A stretch of DNA of 64,000 nt from contig CANGIY010000008.1 in the NCBI GenBank assembly GCA_947454235.1, forward strand, positions 1 to 64,000, given 5' to 3'. Made by a program: the position numbers and the translations under genes. The stretch is from Chitinophagaceae bacterium (lineage in GTDB: Bacteria; Bacteroidota; Bacteroidia; Chitinophagales; Chitinophagaceae). Shown here in pieces: positions 27,687 through 36,452 of the stretch (positions within the stretch are counted from its first letter, which is position 1; each line of letters begins with the position of its first letter). The notes beneath the pieces were generated by a model. The model worked only from the letters and a program-made list of their open reading frames with translations. It was not told the origin of the DNA and made no database searches.

Positions 27687-28161
27687 ATCTTGATGTTTGG
27701 CTGAATAATTTCCTTTAAAATGTCGGGGTGTATTTCTCAAAACGGACAGCTAAATTATTACTTGCTGCCGCCCTGAACAAAGAAAGTTCTTAACACAGAA
27801 AAATCGCTGTGTGGATATCCGACAGGATTCACTAAAATCAACGTTAATCAAGTTTTAACATATATAACCCTATTTCGCTAGCTTGTTTTTCATCTTTAAC
27901 AAGCCATTAATTTCTCATTTGGCACATTAATTCGGCATGGTTTTTGGAACGTTAGTTAGAAATTAAACCCTGTTTGGGGGAGTTTTAGGAACGTTGAATC
28001 AATAAAGTGTGTCAAATTACGCAGTTATTTATCTTTTTTACAAGGCGATCTGCCTTCCGAAAGTATTCGGAATAAAGACTTTTTCAACGAAGCAAAAATG
28101 GGAAAGAACAAGTAAGTTGGTATACTTTATTTATTCATTGTTCCTTAATAACTTTACAGCA
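27687..28161. other. gene-free divergent intergenic region
   Basis: About 475 bases between nrdJ and a small secreted protein. It contains two GGAACGTT boxes about 41 bases apart (~27946 and ~27987) and a TAACTTTA -7-like box at 28149-28156 before the downstream gene. I looked for a cobalamin riboswitch core and for paired NrdR boxes upstream of nrdJ and could not make out either. Confidence 0.5.
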
Positions 28162-28671
28162 ATGAAAAAAGCAAGTTTTATAATCGCATTGAGCATTTTA
28201 GGTAGTAGTATATCATTTGGTAAAACAGCATCGAATAAAAAACGTGTTGCTGATTTAACCGTAATAGAAGCGTACAATCAACAGACAAATGCCGGTATTC
28301 CCGGAAGACCTTCAAAAACCGATGTTCACATTGTTTTGAAATGGAACGTTAAAACATATCCTGAAACATTCTTCTGGCGCGGCGATGTAGGCTTCCTGCC
28401 TTGTCAAACAGAAAAAGCACATAAGCTCAATAAAAAGAAAAACACCACCATTGTAAAAGGCGTTGATTATGAAACAGTTGCCGCTGCCGGTGATGAAATT
28501 CATAAAGGTGATACGCTGATGCTTGTTCCAATTATTGGAGGTAAGTATCCGGTACCAAAGGAGATTCCTGCTGATGCTAAAAATACCTTGTATTACAAGA
28601 CAAACGGAAGCGGTTGGAAATCGGTGAAAATAAAAACACTGACTACCAAGGAAGCAATAGCAATGCCATAA
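28162..28671 (+). CDS. small secreted protein of unknown function
   Basis: 169 residues with a signal peptide (MKKASFIIALSILGSSISFG). The ATG at 28162 is preferred over a GTG at 28009 because the signal peptide begins there and a TAACTTTA -7-like box at 28149-28156 lies just before it. The mature part is Lys-rich, has VLKWNVKTYPETFFWRGDVGFLPC and GDTLMLVPIIGGKYPVP, and looks like an all-beta domain. I recognise no family. It converges on the glycosyltransferase-galE unit. Confidence 0.65.
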   Translation: MKKASFIIALSILGSSISFGKTASNKKRVADLTVIEAYNQQTNAGIPGRPSKTDVHIVLKWNVKTYPETFFWRGDVGFLPCQTEKAHKLNKKKNTTIVKGVDYETVAAAGDEIHKGDTLMLVPIIGGKYPVPKEIPADAKNTLYYKTNGSGWKSVKIKTLTTKEAIAMP

Positions 28672-28686
28672 AAAGTAGAGCAACTA

Positions 28687-29490
28687 CTATTTACCTGTAA
28701 TTGCGTTTTTAATGCGCATTACGAATGCTTTTAGCAGCCCGCCATCATTCTGAAGATGGCGGTCAACCGTCCAGACTGTAGCTTTGTTGCCTCCCACGTA
28801 CTTGAGTTTACCGAAACCACCGTTACGCAACTTAACCGCCAGCCAACCGTCTTCGTTGGTTCCCGGCGGGTGTTCAAAGGCATTGACTGCCAAACAGTGC
28901 TCTTTTCTAAACGCTGAATTGCACCCATAAACATTCATGCCCTCTTCCTTAAAGTGTTTCTTGAACCAACGCAGTATATCTGCCACATTTTCATAGAGAA
29001 AATAGACAAACCTTGAATTACTGCCGCTTGGCAAAAATGCAAAACGACCATAAGCGAGGGCTATTTCGTCGCTTTTCTCCAGCGGTGAAATCATGGCATT
29101 GACCCAAAACGGAGGATATAAAGAATCTGCATCAGCATTAATGATGTACTTACCTTTTGCAGCCTTCAAGCCTGAGGTTCTTGCTGCAGTAACTCCTTTT
29201 TCAAATTCGTCGATACAACGAACACCCGTTGCGTCGACAAGCTCCTTGGTTCTGTCGGTGCTATTGTTATTCACCACCAATATCTCAACTGAACGCGAAG
29301 TGACGTTGGCTGTCATGGTGATGAGTGTATTCAATATTTCTTTTTCCTCGTTGTAGGCAGGTACAACGACGGTAACTTCAGGTGCGCCCTTCAATAGCTT
29401 CTTATTTTGCTCCTGTATCAATGCAATTTTCTCCTCATTGGTGTAATGAGCGAGTGCTTTAATGAACTTAGGAACACGGGTGGGACGCAT
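28687..29490 (-). CDS. family 2 glycosyltransferase
   Basis: 267 residues with a GT-A fold. VTVVVPAYNEEKEILNTL starts the nucleotide-binding half. VNNNSTDRT and INADADSLYPPFW hold the acidic residues that bind the metal and UDP/GDP-sugar. An NEDGWLA segment at ~215 supplies the ED motif of the acceptor site. A hydrophobic stretch is absent, so it is peripheral or soluble. It follows galE by 38 bases in the same direction, so it may use a galactose-related donor; this is inference. Confidence 0.85.
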   Translation of the reverse strand: MRPTRVPKFIKALAHYTNEEKIALIQEQNKKLLKGAPEVTVVVPAYNEEKEILNTLITMTANVTSRSVEILVVNNNSTDRTKELVDATGVRCIDEFEKGVTAARTSGLKAAKGKYIINADADSLYPPFWVNAMISPLEKSDEIALAYGRFAFLPSGSNSRFVYFLYENVADILRWFKKHFKEEGMNVYGCNSAFRKEHCLAVNAFEHPPGTNEDGWLAVKLRNGGFGKLKYVGGNKATVWTVDRHLQNDGGLLKAFVMRIKNAITGK

Positions 29491-29528
29491 CAGCAGTTTT
29501 TAGAGTTGAATGTGTATCGGCCAGCTTA

Positions 29529-30569
29529 TTAACCGCCAATTGACTCTTGCTTGGTTTGGGCAAGTACTTGTTCCCATTTCCAGGCTGTAGACATCATATC
29601 TTCAAGACCGTACTTGGTTTCCCAACCCAACAATGTTTTTGCTTTGTTGTTGTTAGCATACACTTCAATAACATCACCAGCCCTGCGTGGACCAATTTTA
29701 TAATTGAGTTTTACGCCAGATACTTTCTCAAAAGCTGCAATCAATTCAAGAACAGATACGCCATCTCCTGTACCCAAATTAAAGATTTCGCAGTTCGATT
29801 TGTTGCGGTCTTCTATGATATATTGCAATGCTTTTGTATGTGCATTAGCAATATCGCAAACATGAATATAGTCACGAATACATGAGCCATCACGAGTATC
29901 GTAATCGGCACCAAAAACAGTCATTTCGTTGCGCTTACCAATTGCTGTCTGCGTAATAACAGGCACTACATTTTCAGGCTTCTCCATGAATTCTCCAATT
30001 ATACCAGATGGGTGACCGCCGGCAGGATTGAAGTAACGTAGCAGTATAGTATTGAAATGCTTATTGATGAATGTAAAGTCGCGGCACATAGCCTCGCCAA
30101 CCTGCTTGGTTCTTGCATACGGCGATTCCGGCTCCTGAAAAGGGAAGTCTTCCGTTACAGGTAAGCTTTGCGGATTGCCATATACTGAACATGATGATGA
30201 AAACACGAAATTATTGACATCGAACTCAGCAGCACAATGTAAAATATTCATGAGTGAATTGAAGTTATTGCGGAAGTACATCAATGGATCTTCAACAGAC
30301 TCAGGTACTGATTTGAAAGCGGCAAAGTGAATGATACCGGTAATATCCGGGTGATCCTGAAAAATAGCTTCGGTATCGTCGAGGTTACAAAGGTCAACTT
30401 TGTAATTCTTCACTTTTTTACCCACCAGCTTCTCGATGCCATGCATCATTTTCATAGAACCGCGAGAAAGGTCGTCAACTGAAATCACCTCAAAGCCATT
30501 TTCAATTAAATCAACTATTGTATGACCGCCTATATAACCGCAACCACCAGTAACCAATATCTTGTTCAT
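29529..30569 (-). CDS. galE: UDP-glucose 4-epimerase
   Basis: 346 residues from the ATG at 30569. The NAD-binding TGGCGYIGGHT motif is at the start, FAAFKSVPESV and SSSCSVYG follow, and the catalytic pair is in SPYARTK (YxxxK). It interconverts UDP-glucose and UDP-galactose. A longer frame to 30590 is rejected because the -7 box TATATTTG sits at 30588-30595. It is upstream of a family 2 glycosyltransferase, suggesting a role in polysaccharide assembly. Confidence 0.93.
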   Translation of the reverse strand: MNKILVTGGCGYIGGHTIVDLIENGFEVISVDDLSRGSMKMMHGIEKLVGKKVKNYKVDLCNLDDTEAIFQDHPDITGIIHFAAFKSVPESVEDPLMYFRNNFNSLMNILHCAAEFDVNNFVFSSSCSVYGNPQSLPVTEDFPFQEPESPYARTKQVGEAMCRDFTFINKHFNTILLRYFNPAGGHPSGIIGEFMEKPENVVPVITQTAIGKRNEMTVFGADYDTRDGSCIRDYIHVCDIANAHTKALQYIIEDRNKSNCEIFNLGTGDGVSVLELIAAFEKVSGVKLNYKIGPRRAGDVIEVYANNNKAKTLLGWETKYGLEDMMSTAWKWEQVLAQTKQESIGG

Positions 30570-30587
30570 TCTGTCTGTTTTACATTG

Positions 30588-30595
30588 CAAATATA
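30588..30595 (-). promoter_or_regulatory. -7 promoter box for galE
   Basis: TATATTTG on the minus strand fits TAnnTTTG and sits 18 bases before the galE ATG. It also helps decide the galE start. No clear TTTG was found at the -33 position. Confidence 0.5.
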
Positions 30596-30712
30596 AGGGA
30601 ATTGGTTACTTATAATAGTGCTACTGACATTTCCTTGTTTTACGATGTATCCAATGAGATAAAAGCGTTGAAGTAAGAAATGTTCTGTTATTTTGTTCTA
30701 AACGTTGTCGCA

Positions 30713-31177
30713 ATGGAGATTAACAAACCCAAGACACTCGAAGAAATCAAAAAACTTCGAAAGCCTTACTTTAATTCGTTACTGAAACACAAAGACAAGC
30801 TTTCCGGGCTTGATAAACTAGCTCTTTGGATTACGGTACACGTGGGAAGTATGGGCTTTTTCATAGTTATTTTTTTATGGACGCTGGTTTGGCTTGGCTG
30901 GAATATGCTGGCACCGGGCAATCTACGATTTGACCCCTACCCTGCATTCGTGTTATGGTTGTTCATTTCAAACATGATTCAATTATTCCTGTTACCGCTT
31001 ATCATGATTGGGCAAAATGTTCAATCACGTTTTTCAGATCTCAGAGCCGAAGCAGATTTCGAGATCAATAAACAATCGGAAATGGAAATTGAAACAATCC
31101 TCTCCCACCTTGAATACCAAACCAAGTTAATAGAATTGCTGACTGAAGAAGTAGCAATGTTGAAAAAAGGAAAATGA
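30713..31177 (+). CDS. DUF1003 membrane protein
   Basis: 154 residues. A charged N-terminal part is followed by two membrane helices (~46-68 and ~80-103) with the DUF1003 pattern LDKLALWITVHVGSMGFF and then LRFDPYPAFVLWLFIS, and a C-terminal helix with FSDLRAEADFEINKQSE. The ATG at 30713 is preferred over one at 30680. Function is not known for the family. Its stop overlaps the start of the next gene (ATGA at 31174-31177), so the two are translationally coupled. Confidence 0.85.
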   Translation: MEINKPKTLEEIKKLRKPYFNSLLKHKDKLSGLDKLALWITVHVGSMGFFIVIFLWTLVWLGWNMLAPGNLRFDPYPAFVLWLFISNMIQLFLLPLIMIGQNVQSRFSDLRAEADFEINKQSEMEIETILSHLEYQTKLIELLTEEVAMLKKGK

Positions 31178-31767
31178 AGCCAAAATTATACATAGTTGCA
31201 GGCTGTAATGGGGCTGGAAAAACAACAGCATCTCTTTCGATCTTGCCCACCACTTTCAATTGTAAGGAGTTTGTAAATGCAGATAATATTGCCAAAGGAT
31301 TATCTCCTTTAAATTCAGAAGCAGTTGCTTTTGAGGCGGGTAGAATTATGTTAACACGAATTGATGAACTATTGAATCAAAGAGTGGATTTTGCTATCGA
31401 AACAACTTTGGCAACAAGAAGCTATTTTAACCTTGTCAAAAATGCTCAGAATATCGGATACATTGTGACATTAATTTTTCTTTGGCTACCAAGTGAGGAA
31501 TACGCAATATGGCGGGTAAAAGACCGTGTTTTGCGTGGTGGGCACAATATTCCAGAGGATGTAATCAAAAGACGCTACTAAAAAGGAATAAAAAACTTCT
31601 TCGAAATTTTTGAAAATATCGTCGACAATTGGTTTTTTCTTGAAAGCGTTAATTCGAATTTAAAACATATTGCTTTCAAAGAAAACAACAAAATATTCGT
31701 AGAAAATGAGGAACTTTGGAAATCTATTTTAGAAAAAAACTGTAATAATGGATCAGGAAAACCTTAG
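31174..31767 (+). pseudogene. zeta-toxin-like P-loop kinase/ATPase interrupted by a stop codon
   Basis: The frame begins MKPKLYIVAGCNGAGKTTAS (Walker A GCNGAGKT), passes through EFVNADNIAKGLSP and DFAIETTLATR, and hits TAA after IKRRY (135 aa, end 31581). The same frame then continues without interruption as KGIKNFFEIFENIVDNWFFL to TAG at 31765-31767. Intact relatives continue through this point (an RRY-Y-KGIKN type join), so a single substitution TAC/TAT to TAA explains it. The 135-aa product would still have the P-loop, but lacks the C-terminal part. Such proteins phosphorylate UDP-sugars in zeta toxins; this branch is often uncharacterised. Confidence 0.7.
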
Positions 31768-31984
31768 CCTGTCGCAGCAAATTGTTTCAGGCATTAGATT
31801 GGCTATTAAAAAATTGTACGAGGAAAGAGCGAAGTACAATGAAGATGTTGTTGTTTTTAAAGATGGTAAAATGCAATTTGTCAATGCACGTCAGTATTTG
31901 AGGGAGATTAAAAACGAAAAAAGGAAAATGGCGCGCCTGAATAATCACAAAAGAAAAACTAGACATCGCTTTTCAAATTTATAA
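31748..31984 (+). CDS. small partner of the zeta-like gene, putative antitoxin
   Basis: 78 residues, very basic at the C-terminus (ending RHRFSNL after many Lys/Arg). It overlaps the end of the zeta-like frame by 20 bases, as expected for a coupled two-gene module. The segment EDVVVFKDGKMQFVNA resembles the V.V..DGK... pattern of short proteins I recall next to zeta-like ATPases. Calling it an antitoxin is an inference from position. Confidence 0.5.
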   Translation: MDQENLSLSQQIVSGIRLAIKKLYEERAKYNEDVVVFKDGKMQFVNARQYLREIKNEKRKMARLNNHKRKTRHRFSNL

Positions 31985-31985
31985 A

Positions 31986-32483
31986 ATGATTAGGTCAATA
32001 ATATTCTTTGTATCGTTTTTGTTTTTAGTTACTTTTTCTCACGCTCAAAAAGCTGTGGAAGGCTTTCAGTGGTATCACCCTGAGGCTGATGCTAAAGCTG
32101 AAATTGCGAAAGCTGTAAAACAGGCAAAGAAGGAACACAAACATGTTATTTTACAAGTTGGTGGCAACTGGTGCATCTGGTGTAAAAGACTACATAACTT
32201 AATGGATTCCAATGCTACTGTGCACAACTACCTCGATAGTAACTTTATATTGGTTCCTGTAAACTACAGCAAGGAAAATAAAAACCTCGAGGTTTTGAAA
32301 ACCCTTGGCTATCCGCAGCGTTTTGGCTACCCTGTGTTAGTAGTGCTCGATGAAAAAGGCAACAGACTACACACCCAGAACTCGGGCTACCTCGAAGAAG
32401 GCAAGAGGCATAGTCCGGCAAAAGTGCTGGAATTCCTGAAACATTGGTCACCTGCAGCGCTCGACCCAAAAAACTACAAGTAG
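31986..32483 (+). CDS. secreted thioredoxin-family protein
   Basis: 165 residues with signal peptide MIRSIIFFVSFLFLVTFSHA. The redox centre is GGNWCIWCKRLH (CxxC), with the cis-proline segment RFGYPVLVVLDEKGNRL. It should act in the periplasm as a thiol-disulfide reductase or in protection of cysteines. It starts one base after the putative antitoxin stop, so it may be part of the same transcript, but the function is unrelated. Confidence 0.85.
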   Translation: MIRSIIFFVSFLFLVTFSHAQKAVEGFQWYHPEADAKAEIAKAVKQAKKEHKHVILQVGGNWCIWCKRLHNLMDSNATVHNYLDSNFILVPVNYSKENKNLEVLKTLGYPQRFGYPVLVVLDEKGNRLHTQNSGYLEEGKRHSPAKVLEFLKHWSPAALDPKNYK

Positions 32484-32495
32484 TTCTCTATCGAC

Positions 32496-32879
32496 TTACT
32501 TAATGGCATTCATTAATTCCATTTCTAACTCTTTCAAACGCTCCTCACTTACGGCGGGTACTTGAAATTGATTGCTTGCAATGTGCTCGAAAAAAGATTT
32601 CTGAATACCGAATCGCGGGTACTTTTCCAGGTAGAATGTGTAATAATGCGGCCAAACAAAAGTACCATCAGTTAAATACGCACTCGGACCTATCGAAGCT
32701 CCATCCAAAACATCATGGTCAACATTCATCCAGCCCATTACGAAATGACCTTGTTTTAAATAGGCTATTGTCTTTGCTTTGTCCTCTTCGCTTCCGTTAT
32801 ACTCATATATCATAAACCCAATAGGCAATGCATTGGGAACTTTTGGGTCGTGGTCTGAGATGAAGCCGGTGAAGCGCAT
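32496..32879 (-). CDS. conserved small cytosolic protein, unknown function
   Basis: 127 residues, no signal peptide or membrane segment. Two aromatic patches (MGWMNVDHDVLDGASIGPS and FVWPHYYTFYLEKYPRFG) look like a compact alpha/beta domain. I recognise no family. A TAATTTTG -7 box sits only 4 bases before the ATG (32884-32891), so the transcript may be nearly leaderless. It converges on the thioredoxin gene and is divergent from GH97. Confidence 0.6.
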   Translation of the reverse strand: MRFTGFISDHDPKVPNALPIGFMIYEYNGSEEDKAKTIAYLKQGHFVMGWMNVDHDVLDGASIGPSAYLTDGTFVWPHYYTFYLEKYPRFGIQKSFFEHIASNQFQVPAVSEERLKELEMELMNAIK

Positions 32880-32942
32880 GAACCAAAATTAAGCATTCAT
32901 CAATTAGTAGATTGAATTGTTAACTTCACTCGAAAATTTCGA

Positions 32943-35519
32943 TTGTTGGTGAGACTCTTTTTTACATTTTACAGTGTTCTATTGTTATGCATTCAAACTA
33001 TGAATGCCAAAGAATATACCATTCACTCCCCCAACCAAATCATTGCTTTTCATTTTGCAGTTGAAGATGCGAAACCGTGTTATTGGATAACTTACAATTC
33101 AAGGCCAGTTATTGAAAACTCTACGCTAGGGCTGGCATTCAAGGACAAAAGTTACTTTGGTAGTCCTGTTCAATTACTGAGCTTTAAAGCTGATTACTTC
33201 AACAATTACTGGCACGCGCCAGTAGGCACTGATAGCCTGATTAAAGATGAATACAATCAGGGGACTTTTACATTGAATGAGCCAGGATTAAAGGGCAAGG
33301 AAATAGCTATTGAGGTAAGAGTTTATGACGATGGAGTTGGCTTTAGGTATCGCTTTCCGGGCAATGAAAGTAACAGTGGGTATGAAATAGTCGCTGAACA
33401 AACCGAGTTCAATGTGAGCCCGAACGATTCGGTATGGTGGATAGATGCTGACGCTTTTGCTTACGAAGGTCTATATCACCACACTAAAACAGATGCTGCC
33501 ATTTTTGCCACTACACCCATCACCTTCGAAAAAGCTGACGGATTGGTGTATTGCATTCATGAAGCTGAATTGCGTGACTACCCGGAGATGAACCTGATTA
33601 ACTCAGTAACAGCACCAGGGCATTTTATCAGTCAATTACGCATGGACCCTGACTCAATTTGCGCTCATGTTTCAGTGCCATCAAAAAGTCCGTGGAGGGT
33701 GGTGATAATTGGGAAAGACGCAGGTGTAATTGCCACATCTCACTTAGTTCAAAACCTATGCGCACCGAGTGTAATCAAAGATGTATCGTGGATTAAGCCA
33801 CTCAAATTCAACGGTATATGGTGGGGCATGCATACGGGCTACTACACCTGGGAAGCTAGCACTAGGCACGGTGCCACCACTGAAAGAACAAAAAATTATC
33901 TGGACTTTGCACATGAACACCATCTTGGCGGCACTTTGGTTGAAGGTTGGAACGAAGGCTGGGAAACTTGGAAACCTAACAAAGCCCCCAAACAAAATTA
34001 CCTGAAAGCATATCCAGATTTCAACCTCCCCGAACTCGCTGAATATGCTAACATACACAATGTCGAATTAGTAGGGCATCATGAAACAGGCGGTAATATT
34101 CCCGATTATGAACACCAAGTCGATACTGCTTTTGCGTTGTATGAGCAGCTAGGTATTCATTATGTAAAAACGGGATACGCGGGCACCATTCTGCCTTTAG
34201 GCTACCCACACCACGGGCAGTATTTGGTGCGCCATTTTGAAAACATTGTAAAAAAGGCTGCAGAACACCACATTATGCTCGATGTACATGAGAGCATAAA
34301 ACCCACAGGGCTTGACAGAACTTTTCCAAACTTACTGACCCAAGAGGCAGGACGAGGCAATGAGTGGAATGCAACTTTCAACTACATACCACCCTACCAA
34401 CACACGGTTTTGCCGTTTGCCCGAATGGTGGCAGGACCTTTTGACTACACGCCGGGTATCTTTAAACTCAACCATTCCCCCGAAAAAGATAAACGAGTAC
34501 CCGGCACATTAGCGCGCGAACTGGCATACTATGTTGTGCTCTACAGCCCCATGACCATGGTTGCCGATATGATTGAAAATTATAAAGGCAACCCTGCTTT
34601 TTCATTTTTAGAACGCGCTCCGGCTAGCTGGGATGAAACCAAGGTACTCAAGGCAAAAATTGGTTCTATAGCCATATTTGCACGCAGAAAAGGCAGTGAA
34701 TGGTACCTGGGCGGTGTTACCAATCAACATGCACGATTAGAGAGTTTACCACTTTCATTCTTGAAGCCTAATAAAAAATACACGCTTACACAATACAGCG
34801 ATAGCAAAACAACCAATTACTACGAAAATCCTGAAGCAATCGCTATTCAAAAATTTAGGGTTTCAAATAAAGACACTATTTCAATTGCGATGGCTGGTGC
34901 TGGTGGTTTTGCAGCAATTATTGAAGAAGAAAAAACAAACAGCAAATACCCTAACGTCGTTGCGTTTAACAAGCAATCTCGCCAATTATATGCGACTTTC
35001 AAACAGCAAAAGGAGTTTGGCGACTATAGTGTTGCCTCATCTGCAAAAGGAAGTAAAATCACGCTTGAAAACACTTATCACAAAAGCTACCCTGCATCCG
35101 GCGATGGTGCACTTGTTGATGGAAAGGTCGGTGACATTCATTCAGGATTTGAAAACTGGCAAGGTTTCTATGGCTGTGATATTGATGCAATTATAGACTA
35201 TGGACAACCAACGGACATTCAAGAAATATCCTGTAAATTCCTCTTCGACCCGTCAAACTGGATATATGCTCCAGACATTGTAACTTACTGGGGTTCAGAA
35301 GATGGCGTAACTTTTGAAAAACTCTACATGCAATTCATTGACAACAAAAAGCTGCTTGGTGATGTTGAAAAGAAATGTGAAGATGTACATGTAAAGCTTG
35401 CTTCCGCTAGACTCAGGTATCTAAAAATGACTGCCCACAATTGGGGTAATTGCCCGAATGGGTTTCCGGGTGCGGGGCAAGAATCATGGATATTTACCGA
35501 CGAAATTATAACTCACTAA
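32943..35519 (+). CDS. glycoside hydrolase family 97 (SusB-like) with C-terminal beta domain
   Basis: 858 residues. There is no upstream ATG giving a signal peptide: the first ATG in frame (MNAKEYT) lies after the hydrophobic stretch VRLFFTFYSVLLLCIQT, so initiation is probably at TTG 32943/32946 or GTG 32949. An N-terminal beta-sandwich is followed by the (beta/alpha)8 catalytic barrel with LVEGWNEGW, HHETGG, DVHESIKPTG and EAGRGNEW. The glutamates in the last three match, as I recall, the catalytic Glu set of the inverting, Ca-dependent subgroup, not the Asp-nucleophile subgroup. A C-terminal F5/8-type-C-like domain (GFENWQGFYG, VTYWGSEDG) follows. It should hydrolyse alpha-glucosides or related alpha-linkages outside the cytoplasm. 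Confidence 0.87.
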   Translation: MLVRLFFTFYSVLLLCIQTMNAKEYTIHSPNQIIAFHFAVEDAKPCYWITYNSRPVIENSTLGLAFKDKSYFGSPVQLLSFKADYFNNYWHAPVGTDSLIKDEYNQGTFTLNEPGLKGKEIAIEVRVYDDGVGFRYRFPGNESNSGYEIVAEQTEFNVSPNDSVWWIDADAFAYEGLYHHTKTDAAIFATTPITFEKADGLVYCIHEAELRDYPEMNLINSVTAPGHFISQLRMDPDSICAHVSVPSKSPWRVVIIGKDAGVIATSHLVQNLCAPSVIKDVSWIKPLKFNGIWWGMHTGYYTWEASTRHGATTERTKNYLDFAHEHHLGGTLVEGWNEGWETWKPNKAPKQNYLKAYPDFNLPELAEYANIHNVELVGHHETGGNIPDYEHQVDTAFALYEQLGIHYVKTGYAGTILPLGYPHHGQYLVRHFENIVKKAAEHHIMLDVHESIKPTGLDRTFPNLLTQEAGRGNEWNATFNYIPPYQHTVLPFARMVAGPFDYTPGIFKLNHSPEKDKRVPGTLARELAYYVVLYSPMTMVADMIENYKGNPAFSFLERAPASWDETKVLKAKIGSIAIFARRKGSEWYLGGVTNQHARLESLPLSFLKPNKKYTLTQYSDSKTTNYYENPEAIAIQKFRVSNKDTISIAMAGAGGFAAIIEEEKTNSKYPNVVAFNKQSRQLYATFKQQKEFGDYSVASSAKGSKITLENTYHKSYPASGDGALVDGKVGDIHSGFENWQGFYGCDIDAIIDYGQPTDIQEISCKFLFDPSNWIYAPDIVTYWGSEDGVTFEKLYMQFIDNKKLLGDVEKKCEDVHVKLASARLRYLKMTAHNWGNCPNGFPGAGQESWIFTDEIITH

Positions 35520-35556
35520 AATTGTGAGGTAAGCTATACAAACAAAAGTAAACCAA

Positions 35557-36450
35557 TTAAATAGTCTTTATTTTTCCACCGTCTATTGCGACAACCATTT
35601 CGTGCTCGGCACCCATTACAATTGGGTAATTGATATCAATATGGCCTGCAGGAAAATCAAAACAAACCGGGTAACTGTAGTCTTTGACGTGGTCTAAAAT
35701 GAGCTCATAAATGTTTTTGCCAAATGGCCTTTCAGTGTCTTTCATATCAGAAAAACCACCTACTATCAAACCCGCCAACCCAGAAAGTTTATCAGCGCGC
35801 CTGAGGTGCAACAACATTCTATCTATATGATAAAGATATTCATCGAGATCTTCAATGAACAGTATTTTACCGTTTGTATTCACCTCTGAAGCTGAACCAG
35901 TCAAATGCACCAGCAATGACAAGTTTCCTCCGACGATTTTACCCTTTGCTGTCCCGGGGCGATTGTATTGTGAAGCAGGCGTTATGTAGCTCATTTGTTC
36001 ACCAAACATAATTTTCCTGATCCCCTGTATGTACTCGGTATTTTCAGTCTCAGGCTTAAAATGTCCGCACATTGGGCCATGTATTGTAGGTATGCCCCAG
36101 TTAGCCTGTATGTGTTCGTGCAATGCAGTGATATCACTGAAGCCACAAATCCATTTGGGGTTTTCACGGAAGGCTGTAAAATCAAGGTCGTCGATGATGC
36201 GGCTCATGCCGTAACCGCCCCTCCCCATCATAATCGCATTGATTTCAGTCGAATCGAGCATCAACTGCAAGTCAACTCTGCGCTGGTCGTCGGTTCCTGC
36301 AAAGTAATTGAATTCATTCCCCACTGTATCACCCAATACCACCTTCAAGCCCCAACGCTCAAAAACTTTCTTGGCAAATGCCACTCGTTCCATTGATACA
36401 TACCCCGATGGGCAAGTAATGCCGATAGTATCTCCCGGTTTCAGCTTCAT
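35557..36450 (-). CDS. LD-carboxypeptidase (peptidase S66 family)
   Basis: 297 residues. The family pattern is clear: ITCPSGYVS, MMGRGGYGMSRIIDDLDF, and GFSDITALH, whose Ser is the nucleophile. IEDLDEYLYHIDRMLL supplies the Glu and PAGHIDINYPIVMG the His of the triad. These cytosolic enzymes cleave the L,D bond of murein tetrapeptides in peptidoglycan recycling; some relatives (MccF) act on microcin C. It begins 2 bases after the thiL stop, so the two form an operon. Confidence 0.9.
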   Translation of the reverse strand: MKLKPGDTIGITCPSGYVSMERVAFAKKVFERWGLKVVLGDTVGNEFNYFAGTDDQRRVDLQLMLDSTEINAIMMGRGGYGMSRIIDDLDFTAFRENPKWICGFSDITALHEHIQANWGIPTIHGPMCGHFKPETENTEYIQGIRKIMFGEQMSYITPASQYNRPGTAKGKIVGGNLSLLVHLTGSASEVNTNGKILFIEDLDEYLYHIDRMLLHLRRADKLSGLAGLIVGGFSDMKDTERPFGKNIYELILDHVKDYSYPVCFDFPAGHIDINYPIVMGAEHEMVVAIDGGKIKTI

Positions 36451-36452
36451 AA

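Noticed and set aside
28009-28161. Longer start (GTG 28009) for the 169-aa secreted protein
   Set aside because: The extra 51 residues hide the signal peptide and lie upstream of a -7-like box, so ATG 28162 is better.
28673-28689. Small hairpin AGTAG/CTACT between two convergent genes as a terminator
   Set aside because: Only a 5-bp AT-rich stem, too weak to call.
31582-31767. A separate gene starting after the stop in the zeta-like frame
   Set aside because: There is no start codon before the KGIKN continuation in that frame, and the continuation matches the second half of the same protein family.
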